DNA of 64,000 nt from Richelia sp. CSU_2_1 (GTDB lineage Bacteria; Cyanobacteriota; Cyanobacteriia; Cyanobacteriales; Microcoleaceae), in the NCBI GenBank assembly GCA_012034575.1, contig JAAUPF010000006.1, forward strand, positions 1 to 64,000, in the 5' to 3' direction. How positions within the stretch are numbered: position 1 is the stretch's first letter; every line of letters starts with the position of its first letter. This document shows positions 26,965 through 36,629 of the stretch, in pieces. The position numbers and the translations under genes are program-made. The notes below the pieces were generated by a model. It made no database searches, was not told the origin of the DNA, and worked only from the letters and a program-made list of their open reading frames with translations.

Positions 26965-27657
26965 ATGATTAGTTTTGGATTAGTTACAGAGGGAATTACT
27001 GACCAAATTGTAATTGAAAATATTTTAGCTGGGTATTTTAATACGCCAGATCTAGATGTCGAACCACTGCAACCTGAAAGAGATAAAGACAATAAAAATC
27101 ACTCTAAATATGCTGGTTGGACTCTAGTTTTTGATTATTGCAAGTCAAAAGATTTTCAAGAATCCTTTCAATCTATTGACTATATAATTATCCAAATCGA
27201 TACTGATGTTTTGGTGGATTCAGAAAATTATAATTATAATATTCCCAGTCGAGATGACAATGGTAATGATTTGACTCCCCAGCAGTCGATCGAAAAAGTT
27301 ATTGAAAAATTTAGAGATGTCATAGGTGAGGATTTTTACGATAAATATCAACAGAAAATCCTGTTTGCAATTTCTGTTAATTCAATAGAGTGTTGGTTTC
27401 TCCCACTATATTATACAGATAGTAGAAAAGCTAAAGTTAAAAACTGTCTCGATACTTTAAATCAGCAACTTGCGAAAAAACACAAGTTTACGATCGACCC
27501 TAATGCTAAGAATCCTGAATATTATCGAGAAATTTCAAAACAATATAGCAAGCAGAAATTTTTGATGAAGCATTATGCAGAAAATCCCAGCCTAAAAGAT
27601 TTTATAGAACAGCTTCAAAGCAGAGATATTCAGATTGCTGCTGAAGAGAATTGGTAA
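26965..27657 (+). CDS. TOPRIM-like protein partnered with the ATPase
   Basis: 230 residues. The N terminus FGLVTEGITDQIVIENIL holds the Glu of a TOPRIM fold, and YIIIQIDTDV its DxD, so a nuclease-like active site is plausible. A third block has VNSIECWFLPLYY. The start follows the ATPase stop by one base, so the genes form an operon. OLD proteins join these two activities in one chain and PARIS (AriA/AriB) in two; this pair resembles the split form, but family membership is not proven. Local sequence is AT-rich compared with flanking genes, which fits transfer. Confidence 0.65.
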   Translation: MISFGLVTEGITDQIVIENILAGYFNTPDLDVEPLQPERDKDNKNHSKYAGWTLVFDYCKSKDFQESFQSIDYIIIQIDTDVLVDSENYNYNIPSRDDNGNDLTPQQSIEKVIEKFRDVIGEDFYDKYQQKILFAISVNSIECWFLPLYYTDSRKAKVKNCLDTLNQQLAKKHKFTIDPNAKNPEYYREISKQYSKQKFLMKHYAENPSLKDFIEQLQSRDIQIAAEENW

Positions 27658-27730
27658 GCGATCGGGCCTACACTGCGCGCCCTAAATAAAATCTAAAATC
27701 TAAAATCTAAAATCCCAAATCTAAAATCGA

Positions 27731-28651
27731 TTAATTTCGGTGGTTGTTAGCATAGCGAATTCTCGCCCCAGCCCATTGAAGTTTTTCCCTCAAAGTACCG
27801 TAATAAGAATAGTTTTCCCGCAAAATGATAAATTTGGCATCGCAATTTGCCATCCGCACATCTACGCGCTGTCCCGGCCAAATTGCTGTACCTAAAATGC
27901 CGTCCGTCCAGAGTTTTGTACTGAGTTCGTAATCTGCTAAAGGCCAAATGCTGACGACGGAACCGGCCGGCAAAACTACCGGGCGGCTGGACAAACTCAA
28001 AGGGCAAATTGGAGTAACTGCGATCGCATCCATTCCGGGGTGAATAATCGGTCCGTTAGCAGAAGCGGTGTAGCAAGTCGAACCCGTCGGAGTTGCTACA
28101 ATTAAACCGTCGCCTTGATATTGATCGACTACTTCGCCGTCAACTTCCATTTCAATAATCGAAGTCGGCATTCGATCGGCCGAAGCAGGTTTAACGCACA
28201 TTTCATTGAGTGCTAAAAACCTCTCGCTTTCAGGTTCGAGATTGGTTCTGCTACCCTCAAAAATTGCTGCCTGCAACATCATCCGCTTTTGCACTGCATA
28301 CCTGTCTTCAGCAAGTCTGTCCCAAACTTCTTCAGTATTTTGGAAATCATCAAAAGATTCGGTTAAAAAACCGAGGTGTCCCCCCACATTTGCTGCTAAA
28401 ATCGGGATGCCGTCGGCGGCTAAATTTCGCGCTGCGGCGAGGGCTGTGCCGTCGCCTCCAAGTACCACGGCTAAATCGATCGGGCTGTTGCTAGAAGCTA
28501 AAAATACTGGATAGGGATTATCTTTTGGACCCGACGGCCCCATTAAAACATGACAACCGCGATTTTCTAACTGTCGGGCGCATTGTTCTGCCCAGCGCTG
28601 GCTGAGGGGATCTCTGGCTTTATGGGCAATAATTACTTGTTTTAGTTGCAC
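27731..28651 (-). CDS. nadK: NAD kinase
   Basis: 306 residues, complete. The diagnostic GGDGT motif is in AVVLGGDGTALAAARNLA, and the NAD-binding conserved region in ATPTGSTCYTASANGPI, with HPGMDAIAVTPICPLSLSSR after it. The enzyme phosphorylates NAD to NADP with ATP in the cytoplasm. Cyanobacteria usually have two NAD kinases; which one this is cannot be told. It is followed by an AAATCTA heptamer array (27690-27728). Confidence 0.95.
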   Translation of the reverse strand: MQLKQVIIAHKARDPLSQRWAEQCARQLENRGCHVLMGPSGPKDNPYPVFLASSNSPIDLAVVLGGDGTALAAARNLAADGIPILAANVGGHLGFLTESFDDFQNTEEVWDRLAEDRYAVQKRMMLQAAIFEGSRTNLEPESERFLALNEMCVKPASADRMPTSIIEMEVDGEVVDQYQGDGLIVATPTGSTCYTASANGPIIHPGMDAIAVTPICPLSLSSRPVVLPAGSVVSIWPLADYELSTKLWTDGILGTAIWPGQRVDVRMANCDAKFIILRENYSYYGTLREKLQWAGARIRYANNHRN

Positions 28652-29238
28652 GATCGAACGATTTTAGATTTTAGATTTTAGATTTTAGCTTTTAGCTTTT
28701 GGAGATTGGAGATTGGAAATTTCAGGATCGCTAAAAAATTTGTAGATGCGGAGCGGAGCTATTAGACACCTGCACAAACTCGGTTCTCGTCTATACCTCG
28801 GCTATACAAAGTCAGGGTTTCAGATTCTTTTTTGGAGATGTCTATTGGTTTATAGCATCACGATCGTGCTTTTATTTTACCCTAAAATATCACAGGTCGA
28901 ACATTAAAATAAAATAAAAAAATTCCGAAAAATAGGTCTTTAAACGATCGCGCTCAACTAATGATATTAAACATAAATGTTCTCCAGCGCTCTCAAAATT
29001 CCTTCGCAGGTAAGGTCGTGGTTTGCAACTAGAGTCACTCGAATTCGATTTATGGTTCACCTTAGCTGTCTGCGATTTCTTGCAGAGAAATATTCTTGAG
29101 AAACCCGAGGCAGACTACAAGGAACGATTCTCGATGCAACGCGAGGCAGAGCCTCTGGATCTGCGTTCTCAGGCAGAGCCTGAGAACGAGAGACTCTCCC
29201 ACTCTCCCCCTCTCCCCCTCTCCCACTCTCCCTCTCGA
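28652..29238. other. Spacer with repeats, no gene supported
   Basis: About 590 bases. GATTTTA heptamers lie at 28665-28700. A palindromic element with GCGTTCTCAGGCAGAGCC/TGAGAACGAGAG spans about 29162-29193, and a CTCTCCC tract follows. Plus-strand frames at 29023-29476 read through the repeats and the antisense of the next gene and have no domains. Confidence 0.5.
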
Positions 29239-30851
29239 CTATCCGTCGTTGCTACGAGATCTGGGACTCGGCCAGGGAATGCTGTCATCGGCTGCGATTT
29301 GGCGGGCAACGGCGATCGCCCCGAAACGGTTGAGGTGGCTGGGATCGACAAAAAAATCGTTGCGATTGGGCCAGCGCTGCGACAAATCGCGGAAAAAGAA
29401 GCCCTGCGATCTCGACAGGCGCTGCATTCGCTGCCGGAATTGCTGTTCCGCCCAGCGGCGGGTGCCGTCTAAGTAGTCGTCGGTAACGGGCAAACTGACC
29501 AACACTAGGGGAATTTTGCGAGTTTTGGCGAAAGCGACTACTGAATTAAAGGCTTTTGCCTGTTTCCCTCCGAGGTTAAAGTCTTCGTAATCGCGATCGT
29601 ACCTGCCTGAAACGTAGGCGCGCTGCCGGTAATAGGTGTTGGGATTGTAGCGGTCCGATAGGGACATGAAACCGTTGGAGTCGATCGAATCTGCTAATTC
29701 GCTAACTTGCCTTATTGCCACCGGGCCTGACGGCGCTAGGGGAATCAATTGTCCTCTTTGGGCTGTTACAGAAGTTGCGATCGGTTGGAACTGGTATGTG
29801 GCAACGGGCCCTGCAACGGGCAAAATGCCTGGTGGTGAATACATCCAGTTACTGTTGATGCCGGTATCTAAATCCTGAAACGAACTGCTGGCGGTCGCCT
29901 GAGCTCTGTGAAAAGAGGGACTGCCGCAAGGTTCCGGGAAGCTGTAACACTGGGAAGCAACATTGGGCCCATTTGAAGGCAGTTTGGGGCGAACGCCGGC
30001 AACTAAAAGTTTATTCCCATCAGAATCGACGATCGAATCAAAAGTGCGATCTTCCCTGCCGCTGTTGAATGCCCGCACCCCGTCTGCCCAGATAATCATT
30101 TGGGGCAAATGATCCGGTTTCAAAAGCCGCCGCAGTTGAAAGTCAACTACTTGTGCCGTTGCGCCGTTGACTCCAAAATTAAATATTTGTAAGCCCGGAC
30201 GACCGTTAGCTGCCAAAGATTGTTTGAGTCCTTTGGGATCGATACCCTGCAGGCGCGGGAACTGCCAACGATCAGCACGTCTGGCGGACCGACGGCTGCA
30301 ACGTAGGACAGGTAAAGCTGTAGCTGCTCGTCGAGCAAATCGCTGCTAAAACTGACTGTACTGGCGGACGATCGACTGCTACCTGCTTGCTGTTGCGAAT
30401 ACACCAGGTTCCTCATGTATTCCACCACTTTTTTCTCGGCAAAAGCCCGCCGGGGATTGCCGGGGGGAACGGCTTGCATCCAAGCAACTGCTTGCACCCA
30501 CAAAGCTGCTACTTCGTCCCAATCTTGTTTGGAATTTGCCGATTGAGCCAAATTCGCGGCTTGGGTGGCAAAGTTAATTGACTCAGCAAAGGGGTCGTTT
30601 TGGGTGCAAGAAGGAGCGCTGACAGATTTTTGGGGTTTGTTGGGGTTTTTCGCTTCCACAGCCCGAGATAGCTGATTTTGCTCCACGGGTGCGATCGGGC
30701 TGGATGTGGTGGTGTTAATAGGCGGTTTGGGAGGGGAACATCCACCAGTTAAGACAAGTACGGCTGCGGCGGCGCAGGCGCGTTTGAAGATGTTGGTGCT
30801 GAGGTTAGCAATGTAGCGGCGAATCATACACTTCCACCGATCGCGAAACAT
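29239..30851 (-). pseudogene. SGNH-fold lipoprotein, one-base frameshift
   Basis: Two frames make one protein of about 535 residues. The first (from 30851) has a lipoprotein-type signal (AAVLVLTGGCSPP) and reaches DVLIVGSSRA, the block I Ser of an SGNH/GDSL-like fold. About one base is missing near 30258; the other frame continues LQGIDPKGLKQSLAANGRP and ends with the catalytic-type DPSHLNRFG. It resembles the DltD/AlgX/DUF1574 group, which acts on cell-surface polymers in the periplasm. A true gene with a sequence error and a recent pseudogene look the same here. Confidence 0.78.
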
Positions 30852-30992
30852 TACTAGATATTACCGAAAAATTAGGCTCAGCGAAGCGGAGGGGTTAAAA
30901 CTCCGTCCTTCGATTTGAGATTTGAGATTTGGGATTTGAGATTGTTAGAGTTTTTAGCGGATATCTAGTGAGATTCGATGGCTGCTTATGCT

Positions 30993-32456
30993 TCAAAGGC
31001 GATCTAGCCGATCTATCGGACTCTCAACCACATCTTTGTTCGCGACAAATCGCTTAACACGATTCACTAACAAATAGCACGACAAACCAGCTATAGCTGC
31101 TATTACAATTACCCTTAACAGCTTTAAGACTAACAGGATAGTATCCAAAAATGAAAGGCGTATTGTCGCCGAACTATAGCCAACAATTTTATTATATATT
31201 GGTTTTAAAGTATAAACTAAAGCATTAAAAAATGAATTCGGGTGCGTTTCACCAACTGCAACAAAAGGAGCCATTACGCCCACAAAAGAGACAACAACAG
31301 ACACACAACTTACAATTATAAAAGCTTGTCTCACCCTCTTGGAGCTTTTCACATCATCGCTTACCTGCGCTAGTGGCAGGCAAAGCAAAAACATTAAATT
31401 AGCATACCACCTGACTCCGTAAGAGTGACCGCTATAATTGTTAGAACGCAGAATATACATCAGGACATAAGCGGAAGATGCTAAAAAAATTAATAAATAT
31501 TCTTGGCGATATTTAAATTGTTTATTCGCTAAAACTTTAATAAATCCCCAAATCGAAAATACCAGGATAGGAGTGTAGGAAATCAACCCGCGATAGCCTA
31601 TTGTCATGTGAAAGAAATAATTGATCTGACTCGAAAGATTTGAGTGAGATGCTACACCAGATAGGGTATTTGAATCGAACGATGAACCGGGATAGTCCCA
31701 CAGAGATGTATTCATGGAGGGCGGGCGCAGGCTGCCTGAGAGGTAAACATTTAATTGAAAGTAAACAATCAGCACTACAGCACAGGCTAAAGCAAAAACT
31801 ATCTTTGATTTCAGGGGTTTATTGAAAAAAACGACACCGAAGAAGGGAACAAAAATAAAAACAGTTATGTCTATACTACCTGCAAGTGTAATTAGCAGCC
31901 CTGAAAGCAGAGAATATGTGACACCTTCTTGAACTCTTAGCAAATAGTAAAATCCTGCAATCAGAAGACTTGCACTGACGACATGATTGCTGAACACGGT
32001 TGAGTAAGGCAGGAGCAAAGTGCCGGTACCTGCTATTATTAACAATACATCGATCCACTGTTCCTTTACTCCCATAAACTGGAGAGTTTTGTAGAAGTAA
32101 ACTATACCCAGTGCTGTTGATACTCCTACAACTAATACGGTCAGTAACCAAATAGACAGATCGAATCGATCGCTAAAGGAAATACCAAATACCTTCAGCA
32201 AGGCGTAAAAAAAAGAAGCATATATAGATAAAATAGGAGGTTTGTCCGAGTAAAAGTGTCCCTGGTAAAAGTATTTATCGACCGTCCATACAAATTGGGA
32301 ATTATCAATGATGAACGTGTGGAAGTCAACAAGAGATTGGACGGTAGCTAGCCTGGAAGCCTCATTGTGGCCTGCTGTCGATCTTGTCAGTAGGGCAAAC
32401 AGACCTAAAAATATGGAAAATATTTGCCATTCTTTTTGAATTCTCATGCTTTGCAT
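30993..32456 (-). CDS. Multi-pass membrane protein, GT-C glycosyltransferase-like
   Basis: 487 residues with roughly eleven hydrophobic segments. Near the N terminus are TRSTAGHNEASRLATVQSL and YQGHFYSDKPPILSIYASF, the loop pattern of PMT/ArnT-like GT-C enzymes that use lipid-linked sugars (acidic residue and DKPP). The tail is a charged cytoplasmic stretch. The coding region is notably AT-richer than its neighbours, which suggests transfer. Substrate and acceptor unknown; the assignment rests on topology and the DKPP loop. Confidence 0.6.
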   Translation of the reverse strand: MQSMRIQKEWQIFSIFLGLFALLTRSTAGHNEASRLATVQSLVDFHTFIIDNSQFVWTVDKYFYQGHFYSDKPPILSIYASFFYALLKVFGISFSDRFDLSIWLLTVLVVGVSTALGIVYFYKTLQFMGVKEQWIDVLLIIAGTGTLLLPYSTVFSNHVVSASLLIAGFYYLLRVQEGVTYSLLSGLLITLAGSIDITVFIFVPFFGVVFFNKPLKSKIVFALACAVVLIVYFQLNVYLSGSLRPPSMNTSLWDYPGSSFDSNTLSGVASHSNLSSQINYFFHMTIGYRGLISYTPILVFSIWGFIKVLANKQFKYRQEYLLIFLASSAYVLMYILRSNNYSGHSYGVRWYANLMFLLCLPLAQVSDDVKSSKRVRQAFIIVSCVSVVVSFVGVMAPFVAVGETHPNSFFNALVYTLKPIYNKIVGYSSATIRLSFLDTILLVLKLLRVIVIAAIAGLSCYLLVNRVKRFVANKDVVESPIDRLDRL

Positions 32457-32550
32457 CCAAATTTTCTAGATTAAACTATAGTCCGATCGTACCCGATGCC
32501 CAATGGTCAATGCGCGTGCGGAATTTATTAGCAATTACCCCGACATGATA

Positions 32551-35500
32551 TTACTTCGACTCGATGATTGCTTCGGCTTCAAGGGCGATCGCTCTTAATT
32601 TATCTAATATATCTTGCTTCGCACTTTGCCACAACCCCCGTTGCTGGGCTTCTAACAATCTTTCCGCCATATCCCGCAGCGCCCAAGGATTATTTGCTTG
32701 AATAAATTCTTGCACTTTTTGATCGAAAATGTAAGCCTCGGCAATTCCTGCATACATAAAATCTTCTACACAATTTGCCGTAGCATCGTAAGCAAACAAA
32801 AAATCTACTGTCGCCGCAATTTCAAACGCACCTTTATAACCGTGGCGCATCGCCCCTTCAATCCATTTCGGATTCACCGCCCGACTGCGATAAACCCGTG
32901 CAATTTCTTCTCGCAATTGTCGCACTTTGGGATTTTCGGGAATTGAGTTATCGCCGAAATAAGTTGCGGGATTTTTGCCTTGTAAATTGCGAATTGCGGC
33001 TGTCATTCCGCCTTGAAATTGATAGTAATCGTCGGAGTCGAGAATGTCGTGTTCGCGATTATCTTGGTTGTGCAAAACTATTTGCATTTGACTGAGGCGT
33101 TTGGTGAATGCTTCGGGCGCGCAACACCCCCATTCACCCCCCCTAACCCCCCCTTGTAAAGGGGGGGGACAAGAGTTAGAATCACCCTGTTTTTGTAGGG
33201 GCGGTGCCCCCGTGCCCGCCCCGGTTGGGGGGGTATTTGTATAGGCGTAACTGCTCCAATTAATGTAAGCTGTTGCTAAATCCGCATCATCATTCCAATT
33301 TTGAGATTCAATTATGCCTTGAAGTCCGGCACCGTAAGCACCGGGTTTTGAACCGAATACTCGAAATTGCGATCGCCCTTGCGCTTCTTCTTTACTTAAA
33401 CCCGCCAATTCCCAATCTAAAATCTCTTGCTTAACTTGGGCTGCTAAAGGATTGTTTTCTGGAGTTTCATCTAATTTTGCCACAGCTTTTACCGCGCTGT
33501 CAAACAAATCGATTAAGTTGAAAAAAGCATCGCGAAAAAATCCCGAAATTCGCAAAGTAACATCGACTCGAGGTCTTCCCAAAACTGAAATTGGCAAGAT
33601 TTCAAAATCGACAACCCGGCGCGACGGGCCGTCCCAAATTGGTTGAACTCCAAGCAATGCTAAGGCTTCAGCGATGTCATCTCCGCCCGTGCGCATGGTA
33701 GATGTTCCCCACACTGACAAACCTAAAGTTTTGGGATATTCGCCGTTTTCTTGAGTGTATCTTTCGATTAAAGTTTCGGCGGCAACTCTGCCAACTCTCC
33801 AAGCAGTTTCTGTCGGGATGGCGCGGATATCTACTGAGTAAAAATTGCGTCCGGTGGGCAATACATCGGGTCTACCGCGGGTGGGTGCGCCGGATGCGCC
33901 GCTGGGTATGTGTCGCCCATCTAAGCCGCGCAATAAGTTAGTAATTTCTCGATCTGTTTGGAGGAGTGATGGTAAAAGATTGTTTTCGATCCAGTCTAAT
34001 TCTGGTTGTGTGGCTTGTCCTATTTTTGCAACCGCAGATGTAGCAGATGAACGCGGATGAACGCTGATGTTTGCAACCGCAGATGGTGCGGATGAATGCG
34101 GATGAACGCGGATGGTTTTTAGGAGGTTATAGACTATTTCGGTGGCTATTTTTTCGATTTCTTCTGTTAAATCGTTGGCGGTGGTTAAGGGGTCGAAATC
34201 TAAGTTTAAGTCTTTAGTTATGGCGCGGGTTAGGCCGATGCGATTTGTGCTGGGATGGCGCGCGATCGCAATTATTAAGTCCCTCAATTGTCGCCCTTGC
34301 GGGCATTGTCCGAATACGTGCAATCCGTCGCGAATTTGGGATTCTTTGAGTTCGCAAAGATAGCCGTCTGTGCGACTGATAAATTCGGTGAATTCTGATT
34401 TTTTGAATTCGATTCCTAAGTCTTTATCTAAGTTTTCTTGGTTGGTGAGATTGATGATGCGATCGCGAATTGCGGGCAATCTGGAAGGATCTAAACTTTG
34501 GGCTTCGCAATATTCGTCGATTAAGGTTTCTAATTGTTGCAAAGGTCCGTAAAGTTCGGCGCGCGTCATCGGCGGTGTCAGGTGGTCGATAATGACTGCT
34601 TGCGATCGTCTTTTTGCTTGCGAACCTTCTCCCGGATCGTTGACAATAAATGGATAAAAATTAGGCATCGCACCCAATGCAATTTCTGGATAACAATTGC
34701 TAGATAAAGCAACACTTTTACCCGGAAGCCATTCTAAATTCCCATGTTTTCCAGCATGAATTATTGCTTGAGTTCCGAACTTTTGGCGCAGCCAATAATA
34801 GTAAGCTAAATAATTGTGAGTTGGTTCTAAATCCGGTGCGTGATAGTTCAAACTCGGGTCAATTTCATAGCCCCGCGATGGTTGAATTCCCACAAACACA
34901 TTCCCAAACTGAATCCCCGGAATGGGAAATAGATTCGCATCCAAGTTCGCCTCCTGCTTCGTAGTAGGGACTTCAGTCCTGATTTCCCCCTGCGCCACCC
35001 CCCATCTCTGACAAATTCCCTCTTGTACTTGCTGCGGCAAAGTAGCAAAATACTCTTGATATTCCGCCAAATCCAAATATTGATGTACAGGCTGCAATTC
35101 GCGTCCTTCCGGGTCATTTGTTACGCCAGAAACCAGCAGTTCAATTAACTCTGAACTGTTGGCTGGTATGTTTTCAACGTGATAGCCGGCTTGCTGCATG
35201 GCTTTGAGGATTTCGACACAGCTAGCGGGCGTATCTAAGCCTACTCCATTGGCTAATCTGGCGTTGCGGGTGGGATAATTGGCGAGAATTATGGCGATGC
35301 GCCTGTCGGCAATTGGTGTTTGTTTTAAGCGTACCCAATTCGCGGCTAAATCTGCTACGAATTGAATGCGATCGACCGCTGCTACATAGCCTACTACATC
35401 TGTTTCTAATTCGCTATTCCAAGTTTGTACTGCTTTGAAAGAAACTGCCCGAGTAATGATTTTGCCGTCTACTTCCGGTAAAGCTACATTCATCGCTACA

Positions 35501-36528
35501 TCGCGGGGCGAAAGTCCTTGCAATTCCTTTTCCCACTGTGCAAAAGTGCCACCGCTAAATATTGCTTGCAATATGGGAATATCTAAGGATTGCAGGCTGT
35601 TTGTTTCCGATTCTTGACTGTTGAATCCCGAGACTGCAAAACTGGTGGTGTTGATGAGTAATTGAATTGGTTCGGCGTCTTTTGGTTGGAAATATTGCAG
35701 CAATTCTACTTGCAAATCCGGTTCGCGCAAAGATGAAATAAATATGGGAACTGGCAGCAACTTTCTATCGGATAGAGCTTGACAGAGAGAGTCGATCGGT
35801 GCTAAATTTCCTGATAAATAATGAGCGCGATAAAATAAGATTCCGACTGGATATATAGTTTGAGAAGAGGAGCGATCGAGCGATAAATTGGTTGTATTAT
35901 TAGTAGGATTAGGTACGATCGATTCTGTAGGGGCGGTGCCCCCGTGCCCGCCCTCCCCGTATTTTCCATCCGCGTGTCCAGCCCAATCGTAGATTCCCAC
36001 GCGAGAAACTGTTTGCGGAAGCGGCGGATTAAAAGCAGTTTGCAAACAAGTATCCGCAGCAAACAAAAGTGCATTCACAAAGTTTTGCACGCCGCCTTCT
36101 GTGAAATAGCGCCACAGTCTATTTACCGCCGACAGCGAGACAGTTGAATGACTCATTAAATCCGGATCGGGACTGTCATCTCCCGGCATTAGAATCAAGG
36201 ATGCTTGAGTTTTCTGCACCGTTTCTCGCAAAACTTCCAATCCGTAAGACCAATAAGAACGCCCCCCCAAAAGCCTTAAAATTATGACTTCCGCCTTTTC
36301 TAAAACTTCTTCCGCATAGGTATCAATTGTTAATTCTTGCTGCAATTGCAACAAATTAACGGCGCGAATTTTGGGAAAATCAAGCGGCATTTTTGCAGCC
36401 GCCGCCATAGTTAAAATATCAGTATCAGCAGCACTAATAAATACAATTGGTGCAGGATTCTGCTGAATAAAAATTACTCCCGATGTTTGAGGGTTCCAAC
36501 CTCCCGGCGTAGCAGCTATTTTGTGCAT
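32551..36528 (-). CDS. cobN: Cobaltochelatase subunit CobN with repeat insertions
   Basis: 1,325 residues, somewhat longer than cyanobacterial CobN usually is. CobN signatures run through it: IQPSRGYEIDPSLNYHAPD, LEPTHNYLAYYYWLRQKFG, IIHAGKHGNLEWLPGKS, IVNDPGEGSQAKRRSQAVII and VSVWGTSTMRTGGDDIAEAL-type blocks. It is the large subunit that, with CobS/CobT-like AAA partners, inserts cobalt into hydrogenobyrinate diamide for cobalamin; ChlH is its chlorophyll paralogue. Four stretches match repeats found in spacers: residues about 187-201, 515-525, 800-840 and 1093-1138. All stay in frame. A bare 100-base upstream spacer shows no cobalamin riboswitch. Confidence 0.93.
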   Translation of the reverse strand: MHKIAATPGGWNPQTSGVIFIQQNPAPIVFISAADTDILTMAAAAKMPLDFPKIRAVNLLQLQQELTIDTYAEEVLEKAEVIILRLLGGRSYWSYGLEVLRETVQKTQASLILMPGDDSPDPDLMSHSTVSLSAVNRLWRYFTEGGVQNFVNALLFAADTCLQTAFNPPLPQTVSRVGIYDWAGHADGKYGEGGHGGTAPTESIVPNPTNNTTNLSLDRSSSQTIYPVGILFYRAHYLSGNLAPIDSLCQALSDRKLLPVPIFISSLREPDLQVELLQYFQPKDAEPIQLLINTTSFAVSGFNSQESETNSLQSLDIPILQAIFSGGTFAQWEKELQGLSPRDVAMNVALPEVDGKIITRAVSFKAVQTWNSELETDVVGYVAAVDRIQFVADLAANWVRLKQTPIADRRIAIILANYPTRNARLANGVGLDTPASCVEILKAMQQAGYHVENIPANSSELIELLVSGVTNDPEGRELQPVHQYLDLAEYQEYFATLPQQVQEGICQRWGVAQGEIRTEVPTTKQEANLDANLFPIPGIQFGNVFVGIQPSRGYEIDPSLNYHAPDLEPTHNYLAYYYWLRQKFGTQAIIHAGKHGNLEWLPGKSVALSSNCYPEIALGAMPNFYPFIVNDPGEGSQAKRRSQAVIIDHLTPPMTRAELYGPLQQLETLIDEYCEAQSLDPSRLPAIRDRIINLTNQENLDKDLGIEFKKSEFTEFISRTDGYLCELKESQIRDGLHVFGQCPQGRQLRDLIIAIARHPSTNRIGLTRAITKDLNLDFDPLTTANDLTEEIEKIATEIVYNLLKTIRVHPHSSAPSAVANISVHPRSSATSAVAKIGQATQPELDWIENNLLPSLLQTDREITNLLRGLDGRHIPSGASGAPTRGRPDVLPTGRNFYSVDIRAIPTETAWRVGRVAAETLIERYTQENGEYPKTLGLSVWGTSTMRTGGDDIAEALALLGVQPIWDGPSRRVVDFEILPISVLGRPRVDVTLRISGFFRDAFFNLIDLFDSAVKAVAKLDETPENNPLAAQVKQEILDWELAGLSKEEAQGRSQFRVFGSKPGAYGAGLQGIIESQNWNDDADLATAYINWSSYAYTNTPPTGAGTGAPPLQKQGDSNSCPPPLQGGVRGGEWGCCAPEAFTKRLSQMQIVLHNQDNREHDILDSDDYYQFQGGMTAAIRNLQGKNPATYFGDNSIPENPKVRQLREEIARVYRSRAVNPKWIEGAMRHGYKGAFEIAATVDFLFAYDATANCVEDFMYAGIAEAYIFDQKVQEFIQANNPWALRDMAERLLEAQQRGLWQSAKQDILDKLRAIALEAEAIIESK
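33115..33250. repeat. Repeat cluster inside cobN (GGGGGT and GGGGCGGTGCC types)
   Basis: Contains CCCCCCCTAACCCCCCCTTG with its stem partner, and GTAGGGGCGGTGCCCCCGTG. On the coding strand these give APPLQKQGDSNS and PPPLQGGVRGG. The same elements occur in spacers and other genes (22428-22583, 35929-35967, 40735-40775, 49848-49873). Confidence 0.88.
34018..34125. repeat. Repeat inside cobN (GCAACCGCAGAT type)
   Basis: Two tandem copies of TTTGCAACCGCAGAT followed by GCGGATGAACGC-like units. They encode HPHSSAPSAVANISVHPRSS on the coding strand. The same family is in the spacers at 21560-21590, 36552-36590 and 39945-40083. Confidence 0.88.
35929..35967. repeat. Repeat inside cobN (GGGGCGGTGCCCCCGTGCCCGC)
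   Basis: A GC-rich near-palindrome read on the coding strand as GEGGHGGTAPTE. Another copy lies in the same gene at about 33196-33228 and a degenerate one in the spacer at 49848-49873. Confidence 0.85.
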
Positions 36529-36629
36529 TAACTTTCCCTCAAATTATCTGCGTTCATCAGCGTTCATCCGCCCTCATCAGCGGTTGCAATCTCAACCCAA
36601 AATTTTATGCAGAAACCATTATAACGTTA

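Noticed and set aside
29023-29476. Two plus-strand frames of about 130-150 codons
   Set aside because: They read through a CTCTCCC tract and the antisense of the SGNH gene.
36529-36629. Cobalamin riboswitch upstream of cobN
   Set aside because: Only about 100 bases are there, mostly a GCGTTCATCAGC-type repeat, with no B12-box-like sequence.
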